Shown here one piece after another: positions 14,001-32,500 of a stretch of DNA of 64,000 nt. The DNA is from Tomocerus qinae (lineage: Eukaryota > Arthropoda > Collembola > Entomobryomorpha > Tomoceridae), in contig CM034547.1 in NCBI GenBank assembly GCA_020055645.1, positions 50,222,909 to 50,286,908 of the forward strand, given 5' to 3'. The stretch's first letter is position 1, and every line of letters begins with the position of its first letter. Below the pieces are notes generated by a model. That model saw nothing but the letters and a program-made list of their open reading frames with translations, did no database searches and was not told the DNA's origin. A program made the position numbers and the translations under genes.

Positions 14001-14140
14001 AAGAAAATATGAAAACCAACCTGGAATTCCTCAATCGCTTTTAAAGGATCAGAACAATTCGTTAAGGCTTCACGTAAGAATTCCCTTCCGGGGATTCCAA
14101 TTTCTTCTAATCCAAATCCAGTAGTGTGTTTCGACGACAT
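11067..14140 (-). CDS. NELFB: Negative elongation factor B (NELF-B/COBRA1)
   Basis: NELF-B is a scaffold subunit of the NELF complex, which holds RNA polymerase II paused near promoters. Ten coding exons join in phase: 14140-14021, 13955-13857, 13735-13604, 13408-13169, 13014-12841, 12394-12296, 12213-12097, 11999-11744, 11645-11464 and 11354-11067. They give 568 residues against about 580 in human. Near-identical family blocks are visible: EVKRQIW-DNQALFGD, VGKNLKLYDMVLQFLRTLF, NVHYCSLRAELLMRLHDL, DPCHKFTWCMDACIRE, GQEKVLGDLSMILCDP and WDMIHTQVFKEPK. The donor at 11464 was chosen over read-through because it gives exactly the human spacing between FLH and DEF. Introns are mostly 70-140 bases. 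The exceptions are 12395-12840 and 13409-13603, both enlarged by repeat insertions. Confidence 0.95.
12431..12684. mobile_element. Non-autonomous DNA transposon, 9-bp TSD family, copy 1
   Basis: This 254-bp insertion in a NELF-B intron is flanked by an exact 9-bp duplication, ATGAAGTCA, at 12422-12430 and 12685-12693. It begins TAGTTAGGGG and ends TTTTAACTA, so TAGTTA is the short terminal inverted repeat. It shares several blocks, in order, with a copy at 41834-42148: AGGGG, GATATTTAAAA, GCAAGGT-like, GGTGGAGACA, CGGAGACA, CTTAACT-like and GCGTAAAG-like. It carries no open frame. A 9-bp duplication suggests Mutator-like (MULE) mobilisation, but that is inference from TSD length only. Confidence 0.75.
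13455..13563. repeat. Short inverted-repeat element in a NELF-B intron
   Basis: The arms at 13455-13480 and 13540-13563 are inverted copies sharing AATGTGATTCGAA, with looser matches further out (TACTTA). About 60 bases separate them. It is probably a very small MITE or a remnant of one. I could not define a target duplication with confidence. Confidence 0.5.
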
Positions 14141-15335
14141 TGTTTTTCGAGTTTTACTGACAACTATATCAACGTTCTAGGATGTAGGATTAGAACCTAC
14201 CTAATAAACAAGTCGTTATAGGAAATAAATATTTCAATCATTCAATATCCATTCACCATTCTCTTCAAAAATACTGTTTCTTTATTTCCGACGACAATTC
14301 CATCCAAAAGCCAATGCCAGTAATATTTTGAAAAACGATAAGTACTAGTACGCACACACTAGCAATCGGAGATTAGTAGTTGATCTGAAAAAATAAATCA
14401 GATCAATTAATTAGAGCAAACGAGTTGGCTGGTGATTTTGCTCTTCACTGACTCACTCAAATAATGAATGACGAATGACTGTTAACAATTAAGAAAGAAG
14501 ACAAGACTGATTAAAAATTGAAACTGAAATTATTGTAAAGCAAAATACAATAAAACCAAGCCACATACAATACAATGAACGATAAAATTCTTTCTAACTC
14601 TAGATACTCATTAAGATATAGACTACGTACGTAATAGCAATAATAGTTTGATACAGAAATGTATTAACCTCTGAAATCAGCTCTAATTTTCTAATTCTTA
14701 GTTATACTAATATAAGTTAATTGAAAATTGTTCCTAGGCTAAATTATTTAAACCATTAATTACATACTTTCCTTACTATTTAGTAAGTTTGGATTAGAAG
14801 AATATTTTAATTAACAACAAAAATATGTAATGATCCGTGATAAATAAATAAATAAATAAATAAAACACAACTTAGTACTTTTGTCAAAGTTTACCAGTTA
14901 ACATTACCTTTTCGAATCGAATGTCGATGTCGAATCGAAATTCTGTTTGTTTATTTAGTAATTTTTTCGTTTCGTCCCTTGACTTGACCGTGTAATTTCT
15001 TGCTGTTGAATTATAATTTGGATTTGGAATCTTAAACCGACTTAAAGTGTTTAGCGCGTTTTGTTCTTCTCAGATTATAGCCTGCCCAATATTTCAACGT
15101 TCAATTTGTGAACGACTGGACTGGATGCACGATGCAATGTCATGTCATTGATGCATGTTTCTTATTGTTGCATACAAGGATCAAGGAGCCAAGCAAGAAT
15201 TTAGGATAGAAGAAGAAACTCGTCTTGGTCAGGTCATGTCAGAGTTATGGCCATGATCATGACATGACAAATAATAAGGGCAGAGGATAATAAAACCAGA
15301 CATTACTTTCCGTCAGGGCTAAATTCTGAGTTTAA

Positions 15336-15760
15336 GGTTACACTTTGGCCCTGCATAGCAACCACAGGGGACTATCAAAATGCATGTTAAAAAATCTTTT
15401 ACATCGACTATTATAACTTCCGGAGGATCAGTCTGATTTTTATGGAACCTACATTTTTGGAACCGTGGACTATCAAGGAACAAAAGTTACCATTCGGAAT
15501 TTTGATATAGTTGCTTTAAATGGACCAAAAACATCAACGTTTTATAAAAAACTAAAAATGACTCATTTTTTTGGGAATTTGATTTTTTTAAATGCATTTA
15601 AAACAACTATATCAAAATTCCGAATGGTAACTTTTGTTCCTTGATAGTCCACGGTTCCAAAAATGTAGGTCCCATAAAAATCAGACTGATCCTCCGGAAG
15701 TTATAACAGTCGATGTAAAGATATTATGATGAATTTTAAATGCATGGAGGTTGACCCGAA
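15336..15760. mobile_element. TTAA-flanked long-palindrome transposon, copy 1 (degraded right end)
   Basis: The left end follows TTAA at 15332-15335 and contains GCATAGCAACCAC, as in the copy at 40013. Two arms of about 150-190 bases (about 15385-15535 and 15590-15745) are near-perfect inverted repeats around a short AT-rich centre. Blocks such as TTTTTATGG, GGACTAT and GCTTTAAATGG are shared with the other copy. The right outer end no longer matches, so the boundary at 15760 is approximate. No coding frame is present. TTAA flanks are typical of Kolobok and piggyBac superfamilies. Confidence 0.65.
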
Positions 15761-16525
15761 TTGCTGATGATGGAATACCGAGGGCATAAGTCAATGCAAT
15801 TCCAAAAAATTAGTTTCTAGGAAACGGGGAAGTGTATTATATTATAAAGATTTCTATACTGACTTGTATAGTAGCATTTCCACCTGTCGTCATTGGCAAT
15901 GTTATTACAAATACTTTAGTACAAAATCTTTTTTGTTTGCATCTTGCTTCAATGCATTCATACTTGTAAGTTTAAGTTATAACCATGGTTGTTATAACTA
16001 CTATCAAAGATGTCTATTGTCCATGTGACATAAACGGCCATCAAGTACAAGCATTGACACCGTAGTCATAGTGATATAGTACTAACCAAAGTACTAACCA
16101 ATAGATTTACAAATATTATACCATAAGACGGCCGTTTATGCCGCATGGAATTCATTTTGTTATTGACTTGATAGCATCTTGTTTATCAATATTGCACTGC
16201 CAAAACTTCCCCTTGAGGTAGTGGAATGGCCGGGTAGGTTAACTATGGGGTTTCGGATGTGACAATTGACGGGTTAAATTTTGGAAATTATATTTTTTTC
16301 GTTAGCAACCAACGTAAACAGCGTCCTTAAGCATGAGTCAGACTTAATAATAAATATTTGTCAAAAATCTAATTACAGAACATTTATTTTAGCATGCTTA
16401 CACATGGTATAAATATTATGTTGTTTCGACAAATTGATGCTTGCTTGATGTTATTTCTGTACTATGCTTGATTTTTAATTTTGTCTTGTGTATGTATTGC
16501 TCACACATGCATAGTTTATATCTAT

Positions 16526-16576
16526 TCGTCCTTGTCCTTGTATTTACACTATGCATCATCAACCAGGGTTTCTCAG
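16526..16576 (+). promoter_or_regulatory. Upstream block shared by both P450 genes, copy 1
   Basis: About 490 bases before the first P450 start, the stretch holds GTCCTTGTCCTTGT followed by CAACCAGGGTTTC. The same two strings, in the same order and at similar spacing, occur at 19897-19940 before the second P450. This could be a kept regulatory element or simply leftover sequence from the tandem duplication. Confidence 0.4.
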
Positions 16577-17061
16577 TTCAACGGATATTATTGCTTTAGG
16601 TATAAATAGGAAAGTTTATTAAAAACATTTTGGAATATTCACATAATTATTACTCATAATATATAAATATAGGAATCCTATTACATTGCTATTTTTTGTA
16701 TATGGTTATGACTTAAGTGTCCTTTAAAACATGACCCATGGTTTTGGAATTGTTAAACTCACTCGTTGAACACTAACATTTGAAACTAGTTCAGAAATGC
16801 CGTTATGAATCTGTACAATGTACAACTCTGGAATGCGATAAACAGTGGTTAGTACTTATTACTGACTCTGTCTACCACTTTGTACACGTTTCTTTATGAA
16901 TTAGACGGGAGTTGTACTTTGCCTGCTTCAACAGACAGAGAACTCTGAAATTAGTGCAGCATCAGCATTTTATGCATACTGGAGTATGAATAATTCGGTC
17001 GTGGTTGCATGAAATTGACAAAATTATAGAAAATTGAAAAGACTTTAGGTCGAGTGCAATT

Positions 17062-19196
17062 ATGATTGTACTACTACTGGGTTGTGTTTGTACAATAATA
17101 GCTATCACTATAACTTTTCTCATAGTGTATGCTCGATGGAATTATGGAAAGTTAGAATCCTTAGGTATACCAGTGGTCAAGCCTTACTTTATCTTTGGCA
17201 GTGATCCCTTAGGCTATTCAAAAGTGGCACAATACGAAGATTTCGAACGCTATAAAAAATATGGCCCTGTTTACGGAGTAAGTTTAATTCTTTTGAATAA
17301 ATTATACCTTTCATCATTATCTTCGATGGTGTTTTACGGTAGTAGAATAATGTTACTATTGTTTGCCATAGGTTTACGAAGGAAGGTTACCCCGTATTTT
17401 CGTGTGCGACCCTGACATGATTCGCTTAATTCTTGTCAAAGATTTTGATTGTTTTTACGATCGCACACCTTTTGATATCATAGACCCGATAGTAGCTGAA
17501 TTACTAGATTTTCTCACTGGTATGTAACATAATGTAATAACTGCAAATGCAAACTGGAAATCATTTTCTTACATTTTCAATTTACCCCAATAATAATAAT
17601 TGTAATTTTGTTCTTTGTTTTGTATAGTCTAAAAAAATCCTAAAATCACATAAAGTGAAGTAATGTCATAAATAAGTCACAACCGTTTAGGTTGATTGAA
17701 CCGTTCCAACTCCCAACCTAATCCCAACGAAAAGTAGGTGTGTTGTGGTTTTGTGATTGCCATGATTGTATAATTGTATATGTTTGTACACAGTTGAAAA
17801 ATGGAAATTAGTTCGCTCTCAATTGACCCCGATGTTTACGTCCGGTCGAATTAAACACCAGGGTAAAGTTATTCAAGATGTAATTGACGATTATGTACAA
17901 GATATCTCTAATAAACTGCAGGATGAAAATGACAGAATTAAATTCACTATGAAAGAGTAAGCTTCAATTTCATTATGCACAGCATCCTATTTCAATTTCT
18001 CTTTACATACACGTACTACATAGATATAGCCTATAGCTTGCAATTGCAAAGTAATTTTACTACACACTTACACATACAATAGTATGATGATATTTAACAA
18101 ATATTATAATGACTCTTTACAGCTTTATGGATACTTTCATTGTGGATGTCACAGCAAAGTTCTTTTTGGGAATAGTGTTGCCGGATAGGAAAGAGCCTGA
18201 CAATTATCTTGTCAAGTTAGTCAAAACGCTTGTGTACCAAGATTTGGAAGCGAATATTTTTATGTCCCTTATAGGTAATGTATCCATATTACTGTGTTCT
18301 GTTTTTAGTAGTAGTATATAGTAGTAGTAGTAGACAGTCTTTTATAATATAAATGTCTAACCAGACCTTATTTTCTTTCAGAGACATTTCCTTTCATTCA
18401 GAAAATAATTCCAGCATATCCAGCACAAGGAGCTGATGTTTTTATATCTACATTGGAGAATTTAATAAGAATTCGGCGAAAGTCAGGAAACAACGAAAAC
18501 GATTTTATCCAAATAATTATTACTATGTTGGATAAATTGGATACACCCGAATACAAAAGACTTAAAATCACAAAGCTCACAATATATGCCCAGGCTCTTG
18601 AGTTTTTTGTTGCTGGATATGACTCAATGGGAGGTACTATGAATATTTTGTCATATTACTTGGCCACAAATCCAGAAATTCAGAACTCACTCATTGAAGA
18701 AATCGATAACTCGATTGAAAATTCAAAAAGTGGTCAGCTGGACCATGAAACATTGGAAAATGCTCATCTCCTTACAGCCTGCATTACAGAAGCCGTTCGA
18801 CTAAGTCCAGCATTTCCACGGTCAGAACGAGTTTGCAACAAAGACTGGACATACAAGGGTGTAACCATTAAAAAAGGAATGAGTGTAATGATCCCTAGTT
18901 GGGCAGCAAATAGAAATCCGGATATTTTCGAAAACCCAGAAACCTTTGACCCTCAAAGGTTCATGCCAGAAAATAAAAAGAATATCAATATGTATGCTAT
19001 GACTAGTTTTGGATTCGGCCCCAGAAACTGCATTGGACAACGATTTGCATACGAATCATTGAAACTTATTACAGCTAGGTTTTTGAAAGAGTTTCGATTT
19101 GAAGCTAGAGAAGATACAGAAGCAAAAATACTATGCGGCTGGAGTGTGGTAACACGGTATGCACCCATTTTTGTCGACTTAGTCAAACGTAACTAA
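17062..19196 (+). CDS. Cytochrome P450, CYP3 clan, tandem copy 1
   Basis: This is a microsomal haem monooxygenase; the family oxidises xenobiotics and lipids with NADPH-P450 reductase. Five exons (17062-17277, 17372-17519, 17794-17956, 18123-18274, 18382-19196) join in phase to 497 residues, the usual length. Seen: an N-terminal membrane anchor (residues 2-23), helix C WKLVRSQ, I-helix AGYDSM, K-helix ExxR in EAVR, the FDPQRF meander and the haem loop FGFGPRNCIG with its cysteine at about 443. The I-helix has Ser-Met where most P450s have Thr-Thr/Ser. Its neighbour at 20704 has every intron at the same place and phase, so the two arose by tandem duplication. CYP3-clan placement (CYP6/CYP9/CYP3A-like) rests on overall sequence feel and needs a tree. 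The substrate is unknown. Confidence 0.9.
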
Positions 19197-20703
19197 TGTA
19201 ACCTACAATATTTATTCTATAAAATTTGGTCTCTAAACGACACTTTAGATATTTAAAATTCAATATTTTGGTTTTAATCTCTTTCTCTTCAGTAAGATTA
19301 TATTGCCCTCTTTTTCTATCAAAAGATAAAAACTGTGTAAAACTAGTCTTTATCTACTTAGAAAAGTATTTGTTCGGTAAGGATGATTGTATAGAACATA
19401 CATACATTTTGCATGTACTAAATCCTTCATGTACTGTATCATGATGTTATCCCGCCTGCATGTATTTACTGATACCATACTGTGCGTTAATAATCATTGC
19501 ATTGAAGTATTTTGTAATCCCTTGCAACCTTAAAAACTCAATTGCCATCCAGAACTTTCATTTGTGAATTAAATGCTTGTGACTTGGTGTTCTCATCTAC
19601 TGTCAACAATGATATAATATTAACTTACGGAGAACCATAAGCAAGATATAATATTATACTGTAGCAACCTAACTAATTGAGAGATGTATACCTATACCGA
19701 TATACCTCACATTTGCATTTAGAATCTGTACCTATGAGTTTGGAAAAAATAACCTTCAAACACGAGAGACTCGAGAATGTTTTGCGTGGACCATCTTCGG
19801 CGTGGAACTGGAGTATCTGCATGTTCATATGGATATTAAAATTACTTAGACCTTTGATTTGTTTGGTTTTTATATTGGGTCCATTGAGCTGACGACGGCC
19901 TTGTCCTTGTGATATTAATTATGAACAACCAGGGTTTCAGGTTTCGCATGCTTAAGTTTTAAAAAACATTGTTTTGCCAGAAGATTGGCATAGGCAAATC
20001 TGATGATATACAGCTAACACATGCATCAGTATATGGATATAGGGTATCGGATATGTATACTAAAAATTATTTTGTAAAAATTACCATTAGGGGCACTTTG
20101 ATAATAATTGTTTCTAAAGGTAAGTTTCTGTATTAAATAATCGCTTCGACTTTAATGTAAAAATGAAACCTTCGGTTCACATTTGCAATTAGAATGTACC
20201 TGTTCAACGGAAACTTTACGCTCAGGAACAATAATATTCTATACTATACTAAATCTTATAAAACTGTTATATAACTGCTACAAAACAAATATCACACTCA
20301 ATTTTACTCTTTCTTTATGTACTGTTTTATACACAATGAGCACATAATATTATATGTACACACACTACTTTATCTGTTGAGTTGCTTTAGGTGTTCATAA
20401 AATGTTTTGCTTCTCTGGGCGGCTCTTTGCCAGATATACTACACATGACAATTTTTATCCATAGATAAAAAAGCGTTTGTATCAGTTGGTTTCACGAGGT
20501 GTGAATGTGTAAGAATTATACTTTGCTCGTGGACAGCATGTAACGTATAGCAATTTCAATATCAGATTGTCACCGTAGTTGTAGACATCGGACTTCACAT
20601 TTATTTTTCATGTAAAGAAAACATTATAAGCCCCCTATAACCAATTGAAAAAAGTAAAATTCTTAGTGACTAAATAACTGATTTACAACTGTTGAGCTAA
20701 AAC
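19197..20703. other. Intergenic region between the tandem P450 genes
   Basis: It holds the 3' UTR of copy 1 and the promoter of copy 2. The only structured item I see is the 19897-19940 block shared with the region before copy 1. No further P450 fragment was recognised. Confidence 0.5.
19897..19940 (+). promoter_or_regulatory. Upstream block shared by both P450 genes, copy 2
   Basis: The strings CCTTGTCCTTGT and CAACCAGGGTTTC lie about 765-805 bases before the second P450 start, matching 16526-16576. The distance to the gene differs between the copies, so if it is functional it would act like an enhancer rather than a core promoter. Confidence 0.4.
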
Positions 20704-22789
20704 ATGTTTGTGCTGTTATTGGGATGCGTTTTGGCAGTAATTATTATTACCATTACGTTTCTTATCGTATTTGCTCGATGGAATTACGGAAAGTTGGAGT
20801 CTTTAGGCATACCAGTGGTTAAACCTTACTTTATTTTAGGCAGCGACCCCTTCGCTTATTCAAAAGTGGGACAATATGACGATCTGGAACGCTATAAAAA
20901 ATACGGGCCTGTTTACGGGGTAAGTTGTGTTTAGCTGATTGGTAATTTAAACTTACATATCCCAGTATGTTAATAAACTTTGGGGCAAATAATAATATCT
21001 AGATACTAAATGAGATATTTACTGTCTAAATGAAACTGTTTGAGTCGGAAAATAGCTTAATAACTTAAGCGTTTGGCAGTTTTGCAATCAAGAATTATTT
21101 TCGGACACAGTGTCTTATGCATCTTCATAATATTCTCTTTACTGTCATTCTGTATGCTTTATAATTTCTATAACTAGGTCTATGAAGGACGATTACCTCG
21201 TGTTTATGTGAGCGATCCAGAAATGATTCGTCTGATTCATGTCAAAGATTTTGATTGTTTTTATGACCGTACACGTTTCGAAACTATTGAACCTGTCGTT
21301 GGCGAATTTTTGGATTTTCTTCCGGGTATATTTTTATATTTAACAGATATATGTAGATGTGTAATTAGGCTTTCTGTAAACAAATCATAGCTATGAGAAG
21401 TAACATATATACATCCTTTTGTGAACATTAATGATATAATTTAGTTGACCAATGGAAAGCAGTACGCTCGCAGTTGACACCAATGTTTACGTCTGGAAAA
21501 GTAAAGCACTTGGGAAAAGTTGTTCAGGAATTGATGGACGAGTACGCAGACGATATATCCACAAAGATGAAGGAAGGAGATAAAGAAAGAATCAAATTCA
21601 CCATGAAGGAGTAAGTACTAAGTAGGCCTGACTACCTGACCTAACCATTATAGAATTCTAGTTACGCTGTATCAAAGTCATAAACTATTTACTAAATGAT
21701 GTGTCTAAACGTTTTAGTTTCATGACCACTTTCATAGTTGATTCAACTGCGAAGTCTTTCTTGGGAATGGTGTTGCCTGATCGAAAAGATCCTAAGAACT
21801 ATCTAGTTACTTTAGTAAAGACAATAATGATGGAAGACATGGAGCCGAATTTTTTGTTTACAATACTAGGTAAAGAAGTTCAAAATCGATGAGCATATGG
21901 AATGAAAATGGGAATAATGTAAAAACTGTATCGACATGTAAATATTTTTTAACATGATACTTTTCTTGTTCCAGAAACCTTTCCTTTTCTTCAGAAAGTA
22001 TTTCCAGCATTTAAAATGCAAGGTGTGGACACATTTGTATTAACATTAGAGAAGATAATAAGCTATCGACGAAATTCTGGGAGTAACGAAAACGATTTTA
22101 TACAAATTATTATTACGATGCTGGATAACCTGGATACACCAGAATACAAAAGACTTAACATCACCAAACATACAGTATATGCCCAGGCTCTGGAGTTTTT
22201 TATTGCAGGATACGATTCAATGGCTGCCACAATGAATCTTCTAACTTACTACTTGGCCACTAATCCAGAAATTCAAAATACTCTAATTCAAGAGATTGAT
22301 GAACTAACAGAAAATTCCAAATCTGGTAATTTGGACCATGATGCATTAGAAAATGCCCATTTTCTGACGGCTTGTATCACTGAAACTATAAGACTCTGTC
22401 CGGCATTTCCCAGGCCAGAGAGACTCTGCACTAAAGACTGGACATACAAAGGCATGACCATTAAAAAAGGGATGAGTGTAATGATCCCTAGTTGGGCTGC
22501 GAATAGAAATCCGGATATTTTTGAAAACCCAGAAGCCTTTGACCCTCAGAGGTTCATGCCAGAAAATAAAAAGAATATCAATATGTATGCCATGACCAGT
22601 TTCGGATTCGGCCCCCGAAACTGTATTGGACAACGGTTTGCATACGAAGCATTGAAAATTATTACTGCTAGGTTTCTGAAGGAGTTTCGATTTGAAGCTA
22701 GAGAAGATACAAAAGCAAAATTACAATGCGGCTGGACCTTTGTCACACGATATGCTCCAATCCATCTGGATTTAGTCAAGCGCCACTAA
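20704..22789 (+). CDS. Cytochrome P450, CYP3 clan, tandem copy 2
   Basis: This is the paralogue of the P450 at 17062. Exons 20704-20919, 21178-21325, 21445-21610, 21718-21869 and 21975-22789 give 498 residues; exon 3 is one codon longer than in copy 1. Motifs: N-terminal anchor (2-23), WKAVRSQ in helix C, AGYDSM in the I-helix (again Ser for the usual Thr), ETIR, FDPQRF and FGFGPRNCIG with the haem cysteine at about 444. The last 300 bases match copy 1 at roughly nine in ten positions by eye, while exon 3 matches at only about two in three. Strong constraint or gene conversion at the haem-binding end could explain this. The function is oxidation of an unknown substrate at the ER membrane. Confidence 0.9.
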
Positions 22790-23870
22790 TTCCTTCAAGT
22801 ATCTGTCTGCCTATAGATTATTATTATCTATTTAAGTGTCTATGTTATGGTTATGTTAGTAATAAGTCTGTCATACTTTCAGTATTTGGACTAATTCCAA
22901 CTTGTAATATTTTAATCTTTCAGTACTTAAAACAAAATTATTGCTTTAATTGTCCAGTTAGAAAATATCATACAATTATCTGTAAATTATTCAGTATACA
23001 GCTTTGAATGTTTTATTAGGAATATATGAATTGATTAAAGCTCATTTCTTCGTTGCAAATTGAATGACAGAAATAAAGTAAATTACTATTAAATTACAAT
23101 ATTTGATAAGTGTAGATAGTAGACATTGCAATGAAAGTTAAGGGTACATATTAAAGTAATTATACATTTACAAGATTTTGATACAAATTGAAAGCTTCAT
23201 TAGAAACCATAACTGTAAGGGCTTTATTACTCTTAACCCTCTTAACCCTTAACTCTTAATAAACAAAAAAGCAAAGCTAGCGTACAATCAACAACGTATA
23301 TATGTAACCTTAATTGCGCTATACTTATAAGCTTAGAAATATTTTCACAGTACGCATACAGACATATTTTTGATTACTTTTAATTGTGAGTAAAATAACT
23401 ATAATAGTAGATCAGGCAGCAAGAAAAGGATTTATTATAAAATTACAAAGCATATTCAGATATGGGCATCATTTGGAATAAATATATAATATTATAGCTA
23501 GATTAGAATATAAAAGATTTATGTCCATATTTCTCCTGTCTCCTGTGTTTGAGTATTAAACCATACCAGATTTTATTTAGGAGATATCAACCCTAGTAAG
23601 GCTGTCCTCCAATGTTGTTTCTTTTCTTTGGCATATTTACAGTATAGGAGCAATAAAGAAAATAAAATATGCAATGGGAAGGTAGTTTAGCTCTAAAGTC
23701 TACAGGTAAATATTAGTTTGACGACTAGATTTCCCATCACCAGAGAAAGAATCTTGTCCAATTTCCATTTTGACAAAGGACTGGGAAGTACTAGCAGTAT
23801 CAATACTCTACAAAAGCAGAGTCAACACAAGATATTATTGTTTTCCAAGCTTAAAAAAATAGAAGCTGGA
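22790..23870. other. Convergent intergenic region, P450 and receptor kinase 3' ends
   Basis: The region should contain the 3' UTRs of both genes. AATAAA-like and TTTATT strings are present but common in such AT-rich DNA. I see no gene or repeat. Confidence 0.5.
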
Positions 23871-29548
<5,678 letters not shown>

Positions 29549-32500
29549 ATTAAAGAATATATCACAGGAAGACAGAACAGAAAGTACGATTTCCACTTCA
29601 ACACTCAGAAATTATGTTAATTAATGTGGCACTTGTTGACTGAGACTACATATTTATAGGATTTATAGCAGAATGTTTATTTTTTTAAATGAGATAAGAA
29701 AGTTCATTCAAAGAAATGTTTGTTCATTTTGATGTTGCGGTTTTCAGATTTGTTCAGCACAGGAAATTCTATCGTAAACTACGTAAAGAAGTGTCAATGC
29801 AAACTTGAGACAATTACTATAGGTTTATTATACTGACATTCTTTCCAGAAAAGTGTACTTACTCATCCCCGAACCGCAGAAATAAAGACTTTGCAGTGTG
29901 TGTATGATTGTACTTTACTCAAACAAAACATTATTACCTATACTGTAAATTTTACAAAATCATCATGAATTTATAAACCACACGATGTAACGATTTCACT
30001 TCCAAACAGACAGAATGACGCACGATATTTATATGGACATAGTAAAATTACACTAATATACATTAATGTACAACTGCATATTGTGATCAAAAAAAGATTA
30101 ATTTCCTCTATGCATTTACACAATATTGTGTGTGTTTGTGGGAGTGTGCAGCAAATACCATATATACTCTACTGTTCAATTGGTAAGTAGGAATATTAAC
30201 CATAACATGACATCTAATCACCAGTTAAACAAGTAAGTAGATTCCTAATGACATACCTACAAATATACTATTTTATGGTCTTTCTCATTAGAATTGGCTG
30301 AAGCTTTCATTTAAGGCATCTGTTTATTGGCTACTTGAATCTGTACTCTAAGATTGACAAGGTTTAATTTTATATATCAATAACTATTTTTACCCTTCAC
30401 CAGAATGTTAACTAACACATTAATAAAAGCATAAATCTCAATGTTGTTCTGAAAGTGTGGATAAGATTATGCGCTAATGTAATATTCATTCGTTAATTTT
30501 AAAACATGCATCCTTATAGGAAGCCAATCACCTATTAAGTATATTGTATGGATGTACAAGATTTATTTTGTCACTTTTTCGACAGGGAATACCAAAAAAC
30601 TTAAAATTGCCAAAAGGACAGTAAATGTAACTTTTTTCATCTTCGTAGAGTGATTATATGAATTATGTACCTAGTACACTTAACTTACCTACCTTGTACT
30701 TGTACCTAGCTAAATGTGATTAGTTATTGTTTTGATTCTGCATCAGCGAAGACAGAAAAATTCTTTATTGGAATATACACAGGATTAAAAAAAATATATA
30801 TGGATCCTTCATTCGTAACCATTTATAAACATAAGTAGTATTTCCATTCCAGGATGCTTGAAAATATAATTAATGCTTTCTTCTACTTATATTATTACTT
30901 CCCTAACAATAAATAGTTCCACTAGCTTCTGTCACAATAGTGTACAATAAATGTTGAGGTTTGTCATTGCAAGTGCTATTGCATACAATTACTAGAAACA
31001 TTACTTCCTCATATAATGTTTTATGATTCACCTTCATTTTGTTGAATCGTTGTTGTGTAAATACACGAATAATCGTTTTGGTAAAAGGAGGAAATTATGC
31101 GGTTAGGTATTTTCTTTACTATTTTAACAAATACATGGGCAGTTATTATTTTCATTACGTTTGAGAAATGTAATAATAATATGAAATATGTCTCGTCAGT
31201 GTTTTCATTAAAAATGCTACATTTCCTGTCATATGGCATATCCAATAAATATCCTATAAGCAATGATAATGTGGTTCCAAAAAACATAAAACAAAATATG
31301 AAACTCCTGCTCTGCATGTTTGTCTACAGGACTACAAACAATAAAAACTTAGGTAAAGATAGATTGAAGTGCAGAAGAAATGTTTCTACTAACTTAAGTA
31401 ACACTAAACGTTACCATTACTCCAAGTTCCAAGTATTCATTCTTTTACATGGCGCAAATGACAGAACGATAACGGAGATAAGAGCAATAATAGTAAAATT
31501 GTATTGACGAATTTTGTTTGTTAGACTAGCAAAAAAATGTCCAATAAACAATTTGTTTACAAATCAATTTATGCATGAGCAATAATTTCGGTTTGAATTA
31601 TACTTAACTTAATTACAAAATGGACTTTCGTCCCAGTTGCACTTATGACATTACTCACAAATAGACTAAGATTAACGGAACGTGAATCCTCTACTACCTA
31701 TAATAGGATTTCTATGCATTAACTACAGTAGAAAGTTGAAGTACTCGAATGATGTCTGAATACTACTTATTGCCCTTAATGAGTGCTACCATATTATTAT
31801 GCGTGTATGTGTTACTCGCTGCTGCCCATTACCAGAAACCTATCTATATGTACATTTATATTATTATTAGCAGTCATGACCGCTGGTATACACATCATCG
31901 TGTCGAAAGGCAAAATTGTAAAGATGCCTTGATTCTTGCAAGCAACAATACACCAAAAACAATTTGTTCAGGTATTCAAGAAATGCAATATACTATGTAT
32001 ACTAAATACTAATATAAAAATAGATTTCCGAGCATTCTTGCTTATCAATCCATTTTCAGTCAATATATTCAGAGTATGCACACCATATCGGAAATTAGAA
32101 CACAGCAGCTTGTCCCTCACGAGTGTCAGGAGTCATTATCATATAGTCATAGTATTGCCCTTATTGCCTTTAAAACTGCATGAACATCTTTATAGTTTGT
32201 GCCCGGCCCGCACTGTATTGAATCGATCGGCGATCGTAGTATTATAATGTCGCATTTCCAATAATTCTTATCATAAGTAACACGGCAAAGTCCAATTACT
32301 ACAATAGCAAATAATTAATTACACAAACATATTGGTATCAATCAGTCTCTCTACTAGTAAAATTGGATTAGGTAGTAAGTAATGAGGTGCACAGTACACA
32401 TGGGCTAGGAAATGTAGTTGTGAATATTGACCTGTTAATATTACTATATTTAGAAATTTTTAATTGCCTTTTTTACTAATTATGGCGAACAAAAACAAAC

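Larger units (their letters stand above)
14141..17061. other. Divergent intergenic region between NELF-B and the first P450
   Basis: The region contains the NELF-B promoter side, an (AAAT)n run near 14850, a 9-bp-stem hairpin (TTGATCTGA) at 14380-14406, the palindromic transposon at about 15336-15760 and a block at 16526-16576 that recurs before the second P450. No gene is seen. Confidence 0.5.

Noticed and set aside
14380-14406. Hairpin with 9-base stem TTGATCTGA as a terminator or small RNA
   Set aside because: Short perfect stems of this size are expected by chance in AT-rich DNA; intrinsic terminators do not apply in this genome.
31097-31507. 136-codon plus-strand frame between the kinase and ZAD genes
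   Set aside because: Composition follows AT-rich DNA, no domain, no splice or promoter context; an overlapping minus frame is also open.
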